Part shown: positions 20,201-29,548 of the stretch, in pieces
Layout: each line of letters opens with the position of its first letter
Position numbering within the stretch: the stretch's first letter is position 1
Source of the DNA: Stentor coeruleus
Taxonomy: Eukaryota; Ciliophora; Heterotrichea; Heterotrichida; Stentoridae
DNA length: 40,355 bases
Direction: 5' to 3'
Assembly (NCBI GenBank): GCA_001970955.1
Contig: MPUH01000679.1
Coordinates: 1-40,355 of the forward strand
Made by a program: the position numbers and the translations under genes
The notes under the pieces: generated by a model
Databases searched by the model: none
Seen by the model: only the letters and a program-made list of their open reading frames with translations
What the model was told of the DNA's origin: nothing

Positions 20201-23200
20201 AGTAGATGAAGAACTTATAGTCCCAGGTGTACATGTGACGGTACCTAATGTGAACTCAGATGGGATAGTTATATAAAGAATAGTCCCAGCAGGGTGTTGA
20301 TTAACAGGTAAATAACTAATTGTATATGAAGTACTTGCAGCAATTTTTGAATCACCTGCTGCTATGACAATAGAACTTATAGTCGCAGCTGTTGTTGTTG
20401 TCATTGTAATCCCAGACTCTTTAAGGTCGATTTTATATCCATCACTAGTATAAGTATACACTTTAAATGTATCAGTCGTCTTTGTTGTCCCTGGGTTTAT
20501 AACAGACCCAATAGAAAAAGTTAAACTCGTCCCTGATGATACAGTTGATGTTGAAAAAGTCATAATCGCTTTAATTGATGTTGATGAATAATATGAACAT
20601 GACACTGTACTTATCCCTGAACCTATAGAACAACTTGGAGTACTTGGCATAGTAATTTGTGATGGGGCTTCTATTATAGCATAACAATTTGTTGGAGTTA
20701 CATTTGTTACTTTTATAGTAAAAGTATATGTACAAGAATTACCATTAACATAACTACTTGGGGTCAAAGATACTGAGGTTAATGTATTAGCTGTTGTTAC
20801 TGTTACTGATATTCCTGATGCTTTTTGATCTATTGAATATCCTGATGAATCATAAGTATTTACTTGAAAAGTACTGCATGTTGCTGTTGATGATGGATTT
20901 GTTATATAACCATTTGACCATTCTAAAGTCCCAGCTGAGAAACTTCCTGATGAAAAACCATTGATTGTTAATGATGATGATGTTGCTGTACATGTTAATG
21001 TTGTTGATGTAAAACCTAGGATTTTAGTACATGTACTTACAGCATTTGTAGTATCTGATATAGTTATACATGTTGGGAAGGTAACTTTGATATACCCATT
21101 TGATGGGATTGTATTTTTTGTCACTACTATAAAAGTATAAGTTGTTATATAACCAGTTACTAAAGATGTTGGGGTTATGGTAACACTAACTAATGAAGCG
21201 GCCATTGATGTAAATGTTATACTTGAGGTTTTTTGATCTATTGTATATGTAGCTGTGCTGTCAGTTGTAGTTTTCCATGTAAAAGTTGAACTTGTTGCGG
21301 TGGTTGATGGGTTTGTCACTTGGTTTATACTGAATGATACACGGCTTGGGCTTAGACCTGATGGGAAACCCCCGATTATTGTTAAAACTTTCGATACAAC
21401 CTGACATTTTGCCGATGAATCCAACCCTGCAATAACCGAAGTGCAAGCAGTACTTGAACTTCTATCTACAACCGCTATTTCAGTAGGGAAAGTTATAACC
21501 AATGAAGCACCTGATGGGACAACATGTGATAACATCATATCAAAAGTATAAGTCGTACTAGCACCTACTGTTAAATCTGAAGCAGTTACAAGAGAATTTG
21601 AATAATATTGATAAATAGTTCCAGCTTTAGCTGTAACAGAAGCTCCAGATCCAGTATCAATAGCATTAGTACCAGGTGATCTAGTTGTTATAGAAAAATT
21701 TTCAGTAGGTTTTGTAGAAGATGGTGTTGTTAAAGGGTCGATTTTTATAGTAATAGAAGTTTTATAAGAATAAGAGGTAAAACCATTAGTAATTCTTATA
21801 GTATTTGTAGCAATTGAAGTATATGTTAGAGAAGTAGCGATATTTGTAAAACCTGATACGACCATTGTAGAATCATATGTGAAATCTGAAGGAATGTATA
21901 TATCGACAAGTACTCCAGAATAAGTTGGATTTGTTAAGACGAAAGTTACATAAATATATCCTGAGGTACTAACTGTAGAGTTCCCAAATATTATATAACT
22001 ACTTTTTATGTCAACAGTATTAGCTGTTGTTACTTGTACAGAAAGTGATGAACTGGTTAAGAAATCATAATTATTAGAATCTTTTATAACAACATAAAAC
22101 TCATTTATAGAATCTGANTAATTATTAGAATCTTTTATAACAACATAAAACTCATTTATAGAATCTGAAGTTGGAGGATTATAAATAGTTGATACACTGA
22201 CAGAGATTGTTCCTGTTTTAGTACTTGTAAAACCCCCAGTTATTGTTAGAGCTTTAGTTGATGTACTATAAGTTCCAGTTAANAAGTTGGAGGATTATAA
22301 ATAGTTGATACACTGACAGAGATTGTTCCTGTTTTAGTACTTGTAAAGCCCCCAGTTATTGTTAGAGCTTTAGTTGATGTACTATAAGTTCCAGTTAACG
22401 GTGAGTCAATATTTGTAGTAGCTGTACAGGTAGGATTAGTAATTCTAATAAAATGTAATAAGTCAGCAGTCGAAGTGGCGCCAATATTAGAATTCCAATA
22501 AGGAAAAGTTATATAAACTGAGCTTCCTGTTGGGATTGTATAAGAAGTAGTAAAAGTAAAAGCCCAACTTGTTGATGCGCCTATAACAGTTGATGATGGG
22601 GTTATTGTTACTGATGTAAGACTTGCAGCTGAGGCTGTTATAGTCAAATCTGTTGATGTAGTTGAAGATTCAAGCAATACTCCTGAAGAATCATACGTAG
22701 CAATTGCTACAGGAGAAGTTTTCATTGTAGTAGAAGGATTTGTTATTGAAGGTAAGGTTATAGACATTGTTATAGGACTTGCTGATGCATCATCACCATC
22801 TACAACACCAAAAACTCCATGGATTGTATAAACCCTACTTGTTACTGAACAGGATACTCCAGAACTTGCTGGGTTGTATATGCTGTTGACTGAACAAGAT
22901 ACACTTGAAGAGTCGGTAATTGTCACATCTGATGGGAAAGTGAGCTTTACTGTTGATGTTGATGGAGTAGTCACACTTATTGCAAATACTATCGTATATG
23001 ATGCTACATTCGATATGTATTTGGGTGTAAAAGATAAACTGAGACTTTGAAAGCTCAGCACATGAGCTGGGAGGAATATTAAAGAAAGTAGCAGAATAAA
23101 CATTATTAGACAGATTTTTATATGAAAATGGAATTGCTTTGAAAAGAGGTTTGAGATGATTGGGGTTCTTATGGGGTATGATGATTTGGATGAAAGCTTT

Positions 23201-23214
23201 GGCAAATCAAGCAT
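11237..23214 (-). CDS. Giant multidomain membrane protein (about 3,865 residues once assembly overlaps are merged)
   Basis: Four single-N joints split this gene into apparent pieces. Each N is flanked by duplicated sequence with offsets of 164, 49, 51 and 116 bases. Removing one copy of each leaves 11,598 bases, exactly 3,866 codons including the TAG, in one frame. In order: hydrophobic signal segment at residues 34-55 (Met38 is an alternative start); seven beta-sandwich-like repeats of about 137 residues (60-1015), marked by YTFTF...ITFP...ITNPSTT; a region of dozens of CxxC furin/growth-factor-receptor-type repeats (1016-2810) with three Notch-type LNR modules; a Ser-rich linker; about six membrane helices (2830-3065); and an 800-residue acidic cytoplasmic tail with repeats. 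It is probably a cell-surface receptor or adhesion protein. The domains support that location, but the function is unknown. No intron is visible in 11.6 kb. Confidence 0.87.
11990..12605 (-). repeat. Four cytoplasmic-tail repeats of about 58 residues in the giant protein
   Basis: Four copies of a basic motif occur at roughly 12541-12600, 12367-12430, 12180-12243 and 12010-12075: VTLRKGFKGARLVDLENK, VRVKRNFKGARILDLEKK, VKVRKTFHGAQVV and VKVRRNFRGAKIIDLEKK. Each is followed by a linker containing a Y-x-[VI]-x-[KQ]-TI-V/K-[DN]-[DEK]-x-D module (for example KYEVSKTIVDDNDVRFAT). The motif is a candidate docking site or filament-binding unit (inference). I do not recognise it as a named domain. Confidence 0.85.
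12875..13006 (-). repeat. Short acidic repeat array in the tail of the giant protein
   Basis: Five tandem copies, varied in length, of a unit encoding LSQEDEKDLK (one shortened to LSEENDLK). The DNA repeats are recognisable by the recurring plus-strand word ttgacttaattttaag. Confidence 0.85.
13640..14340 (-). other. Transmembrane bundle of the giant protein
   Basis: About six hydrophobic helices: around SGISFISGGILGISKL, STISIWGGLSLISWVFV, IILTVSFFLYAGGLFF, NIFAIGLSGFISF, YGYISLLCTFVPIFIAN and LDSLLLTFFLGVLIFIDI, the last followed by the basic stop RRREN. This places the Cys-rich part outside and the repeated acidic tail inside if the signal peptide is used. Confidence 0.75.
16473..16571 (-). 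other. Notch-type LNR module 3 in the giant protein
   Basis: Six-cysteine unit with the Lin-12/Notch-repeat pattern: C, then ALLTNNAC, DVFC, NVEAC and LWDNSWC. LNRs bind calcium in Notch. A furin-like segment follows (CPIGEYQSGLNC). Confidence 0.7.
17312..17638. repeat. Unmerged contig overlap (162 nt) around N at 17475, covering LNR module 2
   Basis: 17313-17474 and 17477-17638 match with 3 mismatches; the offset of 164 would break the frame if both copies were real. The encoded segment is an LNR module (CTNEILVD.., CNVLC, YEEC, NYDELQC). The mismatches change three residues: D/N, E/V and N/D. Confidence 0.88.
17638..17734. repeat. Unmerged contig overlap (48 nt) around N at 17686
   Basis: 17638-17685 and 17687-17734 are identical. 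Merging them keeps the giant gene in frame (CVEICPNGYMSVSSICV across the joint). Confidence 0.9.
18447..18545 (-). other. Notch-type LNR module 1 in the giant protein
   Basis: Six-cysteine unit: FCNPGCTVNLLYNEDC, DSIC, DTSSC, ELDNGYC, followed by CGSGRYEIDQQC. It has the same order as the other two modules, so the LNR plus furin-like block was probably duplicated as a unit. Confidence 0.72.
22068..22168. repeat. Unmerged contig overlap (50 nt) around N at 22118
   Basis: 22068-22117 and 22119-22168 are identical. Offset 51. Confidence 0.9.
22168..22398. repeat. Unmerged contig overlap (115 nt) around N at 22283
   Basis: 22168-22282 and 22284-22398 match with one mismatch that does not change the protein. 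Offset 116. Confidence 0.9.
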
Positions 23215-23519
23215 GTGTTAGTGTATAGGAAAGGGTAGGTTTTATTAGAGATTATGATTTTATTAATGGGGAAGATGTGCTTTTTTAAAGATTTTAATGA
23301 TATGGCTTTAAGAAAAGTGTGACAATTTGATTTTAAACTTATTGAAAAATATTTATATGTATAAGCTTTTCAATATAAGAGATAAAGATGCATTTAAAAA
23401 ATAAACAAATGTTTTAAAAAAATTTATGAATTTTTCTTACAAACTTTATAAGCAATGATTATTTTTATCATCCCGTATGTTTTTTTTTTAATATAATCTA
23501 CTTATATATTAGAAAATCT
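23215..23519. other. Spacer with promoter of the giant gene
   Basis: 305 A/T-rich bases between the giant gene start and the stop of the GAF-domain gene, both on the minus strand. No further feature seen. Confidence 0.5.
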
Positions 23520-25019
23520 CTACATTTTTAAATACGAAATCGACTTTTTCATCTGGGTTGTGATTTCCAATGCTTGCTCTATTTCTGTTATCCCATTAAT
23601 CATCGGGCCAAGGAATCTTGCAAGTTCCTGTATAAGGCTTATATCTGTGCTATTAATTTTCCCATAAAGTTTATTCATAACTTGTAAAACCCCAACAGGC
23701 ATTCCATCAAAATCTACAAGTTTAACCATAACACAATGTCTTATTTCATTAGCAAAAGGCACATTATCAATTTCAGGACTAAAATGGGCCTTATGTTTCA
23801 AATTCTCATGAATCTTAACCCCATTTTCATAAATAGCCTCACTTGATATTCCTATAGAAATTGGAAGTCTTAAAACATCTAACCCAAAAGCTTTATCGAG
23901 TAAATTCGATCTTGTAAATACAAAAAATTCATTTGATTTTTTGTCAACAAACACAATCCCAGCATGTTCAAATTCAAGAAATTCAGCTAAACTTATGTCG
24001 ATAAAATTAGCAAAAGTATTCAAATTTCGTGAGGTCATCAGTTTTGATGCTACTGATACGAATTTTTCTAGTTTAATTTTATGTTCTTTTTCAATGTATT
24101 TACTGTTTATGGATTTTATGATTTTAACCATGAAATTTGAAAGCAATTCAAGGATTTTTAAATCGTTATCTTCAAAAATCCCTTTGGTTGGATTAGAACA
24201 CTGTATGATGAAATCGATATCTTTGTGAATTGAGACTGGGAGGAGTATGTAATCTTTTTGTAGAGTTGATCCATGCACATGCTCGATTCCTGGAAACTTT
24301 GCTTTATCGGATTTATCAGAAGAATGAGGGATGATAAAAAATTTTCCTATTTGAATTTTTTCAGGCTTTTCTTTTAGGGATGAAGAGTAAAGTCTTTGTA
24401 AAGGTTTACTGCATATAAAAATTGTATTTTTTCCGCTTAGGTTTTTTAAAGCTTCAACAGTATAGTCCATTAGCATATAGGCAGTTTTAAAAGATTTCAT
24501 TTCATCAAACATCGCATACAATTTCAAAGGTATATCAACCGAAGTAGGTGTTAAAGGTTGAAGATCCTGTGAACTAAGTTGTGCGACATACTTTCTATAT
24601 TGTAAAAGTCTAGTCTTTAAATTATGATTCTCTTCAGTCAATATATTGTTAATATTTCTAACCTTATCAACTTCTAATTGTAACATATCAATTCTCTTAT
24701 ATGCATCAGTCAATTGTTTTTTAAACATAGCTTCATACATTTGCTCAATATCTTTATTATCACTACACCCATATTCGTTCATTACCTTTCTATTAACCTT
24801 CGTCAAACTAGCAATTTCTTCATTCCGTTCTTCAATTTGCCTTTCTAAGGTTTTATTCCTATCTTTAAATATCTTATTTATTGTCTGAAGTTCAGTTATT
24901 TGCATTCTCAAAGTTCTCATCTCGCTTATTTCTCTGTATTTACTTGTTCTACTAATATCAACTGAGTGTCTTAGCCAGCTGTGTTTCATACTTTTAAATA
25001 TGGCTCGATCAAGAACCAA
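23520..25019 (-). CDS. Coiled-coil protein with two GAF domains
   Basis: A protein of 499 residues from the first ATG, or 489 from the ATG at 24989 (MKHSWLRHSV), which avoids overlap with the divergent gene and is preferred. Residues 25-150 are a charged coiled coil (QITELQTINKIFKDRNKTLE...). Residues about 155-300 and 315-470 look like two GAF domains. The second has strands such as HAGIVFVDKKSNEFFVFT, the IGISSEAIYENG turn and VGVLQVMNKLYG, the GAF core that ends in an NK-type motif. GAF domains bind cyclic nucleotides or other small ligands; here no catalytic domain is attached, so a sensor or scaffold role is inferred. The layout resembles GAF-only ciliary or cytoskeletal proteins of ciliates. 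TAG stop, no intron. Confidence 0.85.
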   Translation of the reverse strand: MVLDRAIFKSMKHSWLRHSVDISRTSKYREISEMRTLRMQITELQTINKIFKDRNKTLERQIEERNEEIASLTKVNRKVMNEYGCSDNKDIEQMYEAMFKKQLTDAYKRIDMLQLEVDKVRNINNILTEENHNLKTRLLQYRKYVAQLSSQDLQPLTPTSVDIPLKLYAMFDEMKSFKTAYMLMDYTVEALKNLSGKNTIFICSKPLQRLYSSSLKEKPEKIQIGKFFIIPHSSDKSDKAKFPGIEHVHGSTLQKDYILLPVSIHKDIDFIIQCSNPTKGIFEDNDLKILELLSNFMVKIIKSINSKYIEKEHKIKLEKFVSVASKLMTSRNLNTFANFIDISLAEFLEFEHAGIVFVDKKSNEFFVFTRSNLLDKAFGLDVLRLPISIGISSEAIYENGVKIHENLKHKAHFSPEIDNVPFANEIRHCVMVKLVDFDGMPVGVLQVMNKLYGKINSTDISLIQELARFLGPMINGITEIEQALEITTQMKKSISYLKM

Positions 25020-26892
25020 TGAGACACTAAATTTTCAAATTGATAAACTTTCGGAGGCTATTCAATCTATGATGAAAGGTTTTGAAACTTTACAGACACC
25101 AAGGATTCTTGATGGTGAAATGATTAGAATAAAACCAAATAATTCTATTCATGTTGGACTAACGGGTGATGATGATATTAGTGAACCTGATTCTTTTTAT
25201 AAAGGAACTGATGATAATGATGATGATACTGAAAGGGCTGAACTGCATTTAGACCGTTTGACCATGGTAGCAGAAGATTTCCGTTCATTTGAGTCCCGAA
25301 AAATAGAAAACAACGAAAACCTCCCTACAAACCCAAACAATCTTTGCAAACTTCTTGAACTAATCTGCAACAAAATTAACGACCACTACAGCATTTCTTT
25401 ACCATTCACCTCCTTAGAAGACTTTATTTCCTCATTCCATACCATAATAGAAAAAAGCATAATTTGTTCTATAGTTGATCTCCACAGTTTCCTTATAAAC
25501 CTTTCACTTTTAATCCAAAACGAACAACCTTCAACTCAACAATTACATTTAGGAGATACAATTTTAAACATAGCCATCAAAGAACGTCCTAGAAAACGTT
25601 TCCAAAAACCAGATTATTCTTGTGTTTATGATTCAACAATAGAAAAACTTTTTGAAAGTCAAGATTTACCTGAAGAAATAAAATCTATAGGCAAGTTAAA
25701 AAAAAACCTTCTTGTTTCTATAGACTTAGAAACTATTAAAAACAAAAATATTGATGAACTTAGAGAAGATTTACAAAGTCAAATAATAGAAGCTGAAATA
25801 CTGAAAAAAAAACTTCAAAGCCAAATCGACAGTCTGACTAAATTTTCAAAGCAATTAAGGCAAAAAGATATAGAATTGATTAAACTTCAAGAAACTATAG
25901 AAGAAACAAAAAGGCAATTAGAAGATGAGAGACAAGGGTTGGTATATAGAGAAACTAAACATAATGAGCTTATAAACAACATAAAGTTACGAATAAGCGA
26001 AATCTGTCCTGATATGACAATTGTATCTGATATGAAACCTAGGATTTCTATAGAAACTTCATCTACAGGAAGACTTAGTCCTCTTGTATCTTCAATAAGG
26101 ACTTCAACACCTGTGATTTTTATGTCTTCACCAGAAATAATTTCAGATGAACTTTCAGCTTTACAACAAGAACTTGTTTTACTTGAATCCTTACCTCAAG
26201 ATAGTAGCACATTACTTAAAATCACTAGACTTAAAACTCAAATTTCAACTGTAAGATCAGCTACAGCTATAAACAATTCATTAAGAAACTCGACAAATTC
26301 TATATCTCGGATTCATAATGATCATAAAAGATCTCCTTCAAACCCTTTAAATGAAGGTCCAACATCACCTTTTGTTTTACCTAGAAGTGGCTGTTCTAGT
26401 CCAATTGGACCTGAAAACCCTTGTAATCAAAGTTTTTTAAAAAGAACTATATCAAAACCTCCAGTTAATTGTATAAGAAAAAGCATACAAAAAACTAAGG
26501 AAAATGATATACCTGAAGAATTTGAAATTATTAGGAATCAACTTAAGGTACAAGAATGTAGGTTAAAAGAAAGAGAAGAACTTGTAGAAGAACAGGAAAA
26601 TAGATTAAAAAGAACATGGATGAGAGTACCAAAGGGAGAAGAGCTTATAAGTATAGTACAAAAAGAAAGAAATTATTTGGCTTTGATTAAAAAAGATTAT
26701 GAGGATAAGTATGAGGAACTTAATGCGGAATTGATAATTTTTGCTAAGAAAATGAATCAGTTGAAAGCGAGAGAAAAGGAGATGGAGAATAAAATCATTG
26801 AGGTCGGGAAAGAAAAAAAACTTATGGAAGATGAGAGGAAAGGGTTTGAAGTACAGTATGAAGCGATATTGGTAATGCTGGAAAGTTTGTAA
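25000..26892 (+). CDS. Large coiled-coil protein of unknown function
   Basis: 630 residues from the ATG at 25000 (MARSRTNETLNFQID) to TAA. The acidic N-terminal part (residues 60-85) has DDDISEPDSFYKGTDDNDDD. Residues 105-190 look globular and helical. Residues 250-335 form a coiled coil (ELREDLQSQIIEAEILKKKL...). 345-500 is Ser/Thr/Pro-rich and disordered, with several SP sites (RSPSNP, CSSPIGP). 515-630 is a second long coiled coil. No signal peptide or membrane helix is present. It starts only 10 bases from the preferred start of the GAF gene on the other strand, so the two genes must share promoter DNA or overlap in their 5' parts. I recognise no family. Confidence 0.85.
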   Translation: MARSRTNETLNFQIDKLSEAIQSMMKGFETLQTPRILDGEMIRIKPNNSIHVGLTGDDDISEPDSFYKGTDDNDDDTERAELHLDRLTMVAEDFRSFESRKIENNENLPTNPNNLCKLLELICNKINDHYSISLPFTSLEDFISSFHTIIEKSIICSIVDLHSFLINLSLLIQNEQPSTQQLHLGDTILNIAIKERPRKRFQKPDYSCVYDSTIEKLFESQDLPEEIKSIGKLKKNLLVSIDLETIKNKNIDELREDLQSQIIEAEILKKKLQSQIDSLTKFSKQLRQKDIELIKLQETIEETKRQLEDERQGLVYRETKHNELINNIKLRISEICPDMTIVSDMKPRISIETSSTGRLSPLVSSIRTSTPVIFMSSPEIISDELSALQQELVLLESLPQDSSTLLKITRLKTQISTVRSATAINNSLRNSTNSISRIHNDHKRSPSNPLNEGPTSPFVLPRSGCSSPIGPENPCNQSFLKRTISKPPVNCIRKSIQKTKENDIPEEFEIIRNQLKVQECRLKEREELVEEQENRLKRTWMRVPKGEELISIVQKERNYLALIKKDYEDKYEELNAELIIFAKKMNQLKAREKEMENKIIEVGKEKKLMEDERKGFEVQYEAILVMLESL

Positions 26893-27323
26893 AGGAAATA
26901 AGTTTAGTGTAATAGGATGAAGGTAAATTGCTAATAAAAATTATCATTTGAGTAAGAAAGTACGTGTTAAGGTGTTAAAATATTTGGGGTAATTTTTTGA
27001 TGAGGATTAGGAAATATAAATTATTTATTGTTTGGGTTGTATAATAATTTATATTATAGCAAAACTGTCAAAATATTCTTAAAGCTGATATATTAAATCA
27101 ATATAATGTGATTTTAGTTTATATGCAAAGTCTTTATTAAATTTCTCATTGTTCTAGAATTAGCCTGAGGGCTAAGTTTTAATTAAGGTATGTCATAACA
27201 AATAAACTGTTTTTCTAGTCTTTAGAAACTGATCTTCATTATTATATACTAAAGTTGTTTAGTATAACTAATTTGAAAATCCACATTATTAAAGCTCAAC
27301 CAATTCTCTTGTTATAATACTAT
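26893..27323. other. AT-rich spacer
   Basis: 431 bases between two plus-strand genes; no feature recognised beyond the expected promoter. Confidence 0.5.
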
Positions 27324-28257
27324 ATGGAATCTCTGATAAAAGAACTAAACGAAGTGAATTCTCTTCCTAGAAGTGCATCATCTGATCAACGAAAACTCCG
27401 TCTCTTAGGCTCCTTGTTAATAGTTCATCACAATTACAGTGAAATGAAAAAATATGCCAGCCGCAACAACTTTTCCACCAGAAGTACGACTCTTAGGCTC
27501 CTTGTTAATAGTCCATCACAATTACAGTGAAATGAAAAAATATGCCAGCCGCAACAACTTTTCCACCAGAAGTATCGACTCATCTTATTCAATCGAAAAC
27601 ACAGAGCTTAGACATGGATCATTTATCTTATCTAGAACTTCTAGTGTAAAAGGCTCTAAGGTTTTTAGTTTTTTCGCCAAAAAAAAAATATGTAATTCAT
27701 ATACAGATAGTGATGATGAGGTTAGTATGATAAAATTTGCTTTTGAAAAATGTATTGGGAATTTTCAAGGACATGATCAAAACTCTGGAAATAAAACACT
27801 TTATATATACTATTTTGTTCAGTTTCTTTTAGACTGCTATATAATAACCCAACATTTTATGTCATTGTTTTTACTACCTTTGAATAAAGAAAAATATATT
27901 GACTCTAATAAATTTGTTTTAGCACTTGAAAGCATTCAACAAATGTCTTTTGAAAGGGCTTCGTTTTTTTACCAGGAACGTGATAGTCAGTTTAAGAAAA
28001 ATGTGGCTATTCAGAAAATGCTTTGTAAGGGATATTTAGTTTTTTTTAAGCTTGTGGAGTATTGCTGTGGAAGCGATTTGACTGAAACAGATTTGGCTTG
28101 TGTGCTGAGTTTGTCGTTGAGGAATAATAAGAAAGGATCAGATTCAAAGAAATTGGCCAGGACAACTTTTGATAGATTGGAAAAAATGAGCCAAGGGATT
28201 AGAAAAGATACGATAACTTTCCAGGAATTTTTTAAGATATTGACTGATAGAAAATAG
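27324..28257 (+). CDS. Hypothetical helical protein, frame interrupted by an 88-nt tandem duplication
   Basis: Starting at the ATG at 27324 (MESLIKELNEVNSLPRS), the frame ends early, while the overlapping second frame runs to a TAG at 28257. The break lies where 88 bases are duplicated in tandem (27402-27489 and 27490-27577, one mismatch). Removing one copy gives a single 281-residue protein with no break. There is no N at the joint, so this is either a real recent frameshifting duplication or a silent contig overlap. The protein has a basic Ser-rich N-terminus (1-80) and a helical C-terminal two-thirds. The last 50 residues (LTETDLACVLSLSL ... ITFQEFFKILTD) faintly resemble a degenerate EF-hand pair without calcium ligands. 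No family assigned. Confidence 0.72.
27402..27577. repeat. 88-nt tandem duplication breaking a gene
   Basis: Copies begin at 27402 and 27490 with the word ctcttaggctccttg and differ at one base (ttcatc/tccatc). The 88-nt period is not a multiple of three. Confidence 0.9.
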
Positions 28258-28561
28258 TATTTTAGCTTAAAACTATATAATAGAAAATGCGGGTGTTAGA
28301 TTTAAGATATGGTGAGGTGGTTGATAGTATTTAAGTGTATATAAGATGGGTTATCTGTTATAGTATATAATAAATATTTCTATGATTAAAAAATCATTAC
28401 TTTTTGTATGTAGAATATGGCATTTAAGTATTTTTTGTTCTTTTTGATGATTAGAAGCTGTATAAAGATGTTTATAAGGATTTTTTTCAGATATTATTTG
28501 TGTGAAATTTTACTGATACAATCTCATATCAGTTCTTTGCGTTTTTCCATATTTAATAATT
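28258..28561. other. AT-rich spacer
   Basis: 304 bases between two plus-strand genes, no feature recognised. Confidence 0.5.
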
Positions 28562-29125
28562 ATGTTTAAAGTAGGTACCCCAAAAGAATCTTCACAAGGG
28601 ATCAAGAGAAACACAGCTTACAGGAAGCAATCTGCTTTTACTCCAACCAGCAATTTTTCACTTGGAGATTCTGCTTTTGAGAAGGAAGCTTTGAAAATAT
28701 ATGATGAAGTCCAAGCAAATCGTCGAATGATATTTACAAGAAACTCTGATCCAATATTTTACACAAAAAAAATTGTGAGGACAACTAAGAAGGACCCGTC
28801 AGGTACAGAAGTTATTGAGAAGTTTGAAGCCACAGCATATGGAGGATTTAGTAAAAACGGCGAAAAAGTTGGTGAAGTTGTCCAACAATACTTGAATGAA
28901 AAAACTGGACTTGAGAAATCATCTTTACAAAGGATTTTAGGGAACAAAAGTCGTAAGGTTGAGATTAAAAAAACTATTGACTTTGAAAACACTGATGATC
29001 TTCAATTAAATATCGACAATAATTTCGAAAAAGATTGGAAAGAACAAGCTAAGAAAATAGGTGTTAAAAAAGTTATAAACTTCGAGACTACGGTTAAAAA
29101 CCTTAGTCTTAAAAAACACTTATAA
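28562..29125 (+). CDS. Myeloid leukemia factor (MLF)-like protein
   Basis: A 187-residue soluble protein. Residues about 65-165 have the layout of the MLF family: a strand pair with a conserved turn (VRTTKKDPSGTEVIEKFEAT), then a segment matching the family's R-x-x-x-D-S-x-T-G stretch (VVQQYLNEKTGLEKSSLQRI), an LGNKSRKVEIKK strand, and an acidic ENTDDLQLNIDNNFEKDWKE matching the family's NLDE...F...W end. MLF proteins bind Hsp70-type chaperones and shuttle to the nucleus in animals; in protists they are found in cytosol and vesicles. The match is by pattern only and sequence identity is low. The N-terminal 60 residues are Ser/Thr-rich. No intron, TAA stop. Confidence 0.55.
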   Translation: MFKVGTPKESSQGIKRNTAYRKQSAFTPTSNFSLGDSAFEKEALKIYDEVQANRRMIFTRNSDPIFYTKKIVRTTKKDPSGTEVIEKFEATAYGGFSKNGEKVGEVVQQYLNEKTGLEKSSLQRILGNKSRKVEIKKTIDFENTDDLQLNIDNNFEKDWKEQAKKIGVKKVINFETTVKNLSLKKHL

Positions 29126-29548
29126 TATTGTGATTGATAAAACAACAAATAATAAGATAATCTTATTAACAAATAATAAAAAAGTAAATAATTTGTATAT
29201 AAGCTGAAAATAGTAACATAAGTTTATTTATATTTATATGCTATCAAAATCATAGAAAATTATAGACTAGTTTATTTATACTATAAATGCCAACTTAAAA
29301 AAAAAAATTCCCTTTTATACAAAAATCTTACTATTCCTAACTTAGCATCTAACCTCTGATTTTAATATACTTATCTTTAATACAAAATCATAATCTTATC
29401 AAATTAACACCCTAACATCCATTTTTAAAATACATACTTTCCTTTAACACAAAATTATACTCTTATCAAATTAACATCTTAACACCCGATACTTATTTAA
29501 AATTCATTTTTCGTTTAATAAAAAATACTATTATTTTCCTAAGTAAAT
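29126..29548. repeat. Diverged 67-71-nt minisatellite, about three copies
   Basis: Within this spacer, 29312-29540 holds about three tandem diverged units with starts near 29312, 29376, 29443 and 29514, recognised by tttaa-acaaaat near the start and tcttatcaaattaaca in the middle. It lies just before the decayed RuvB-like gene. The rest of the spacer is plain A/T-rich DNA. Confidence 0.65.
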
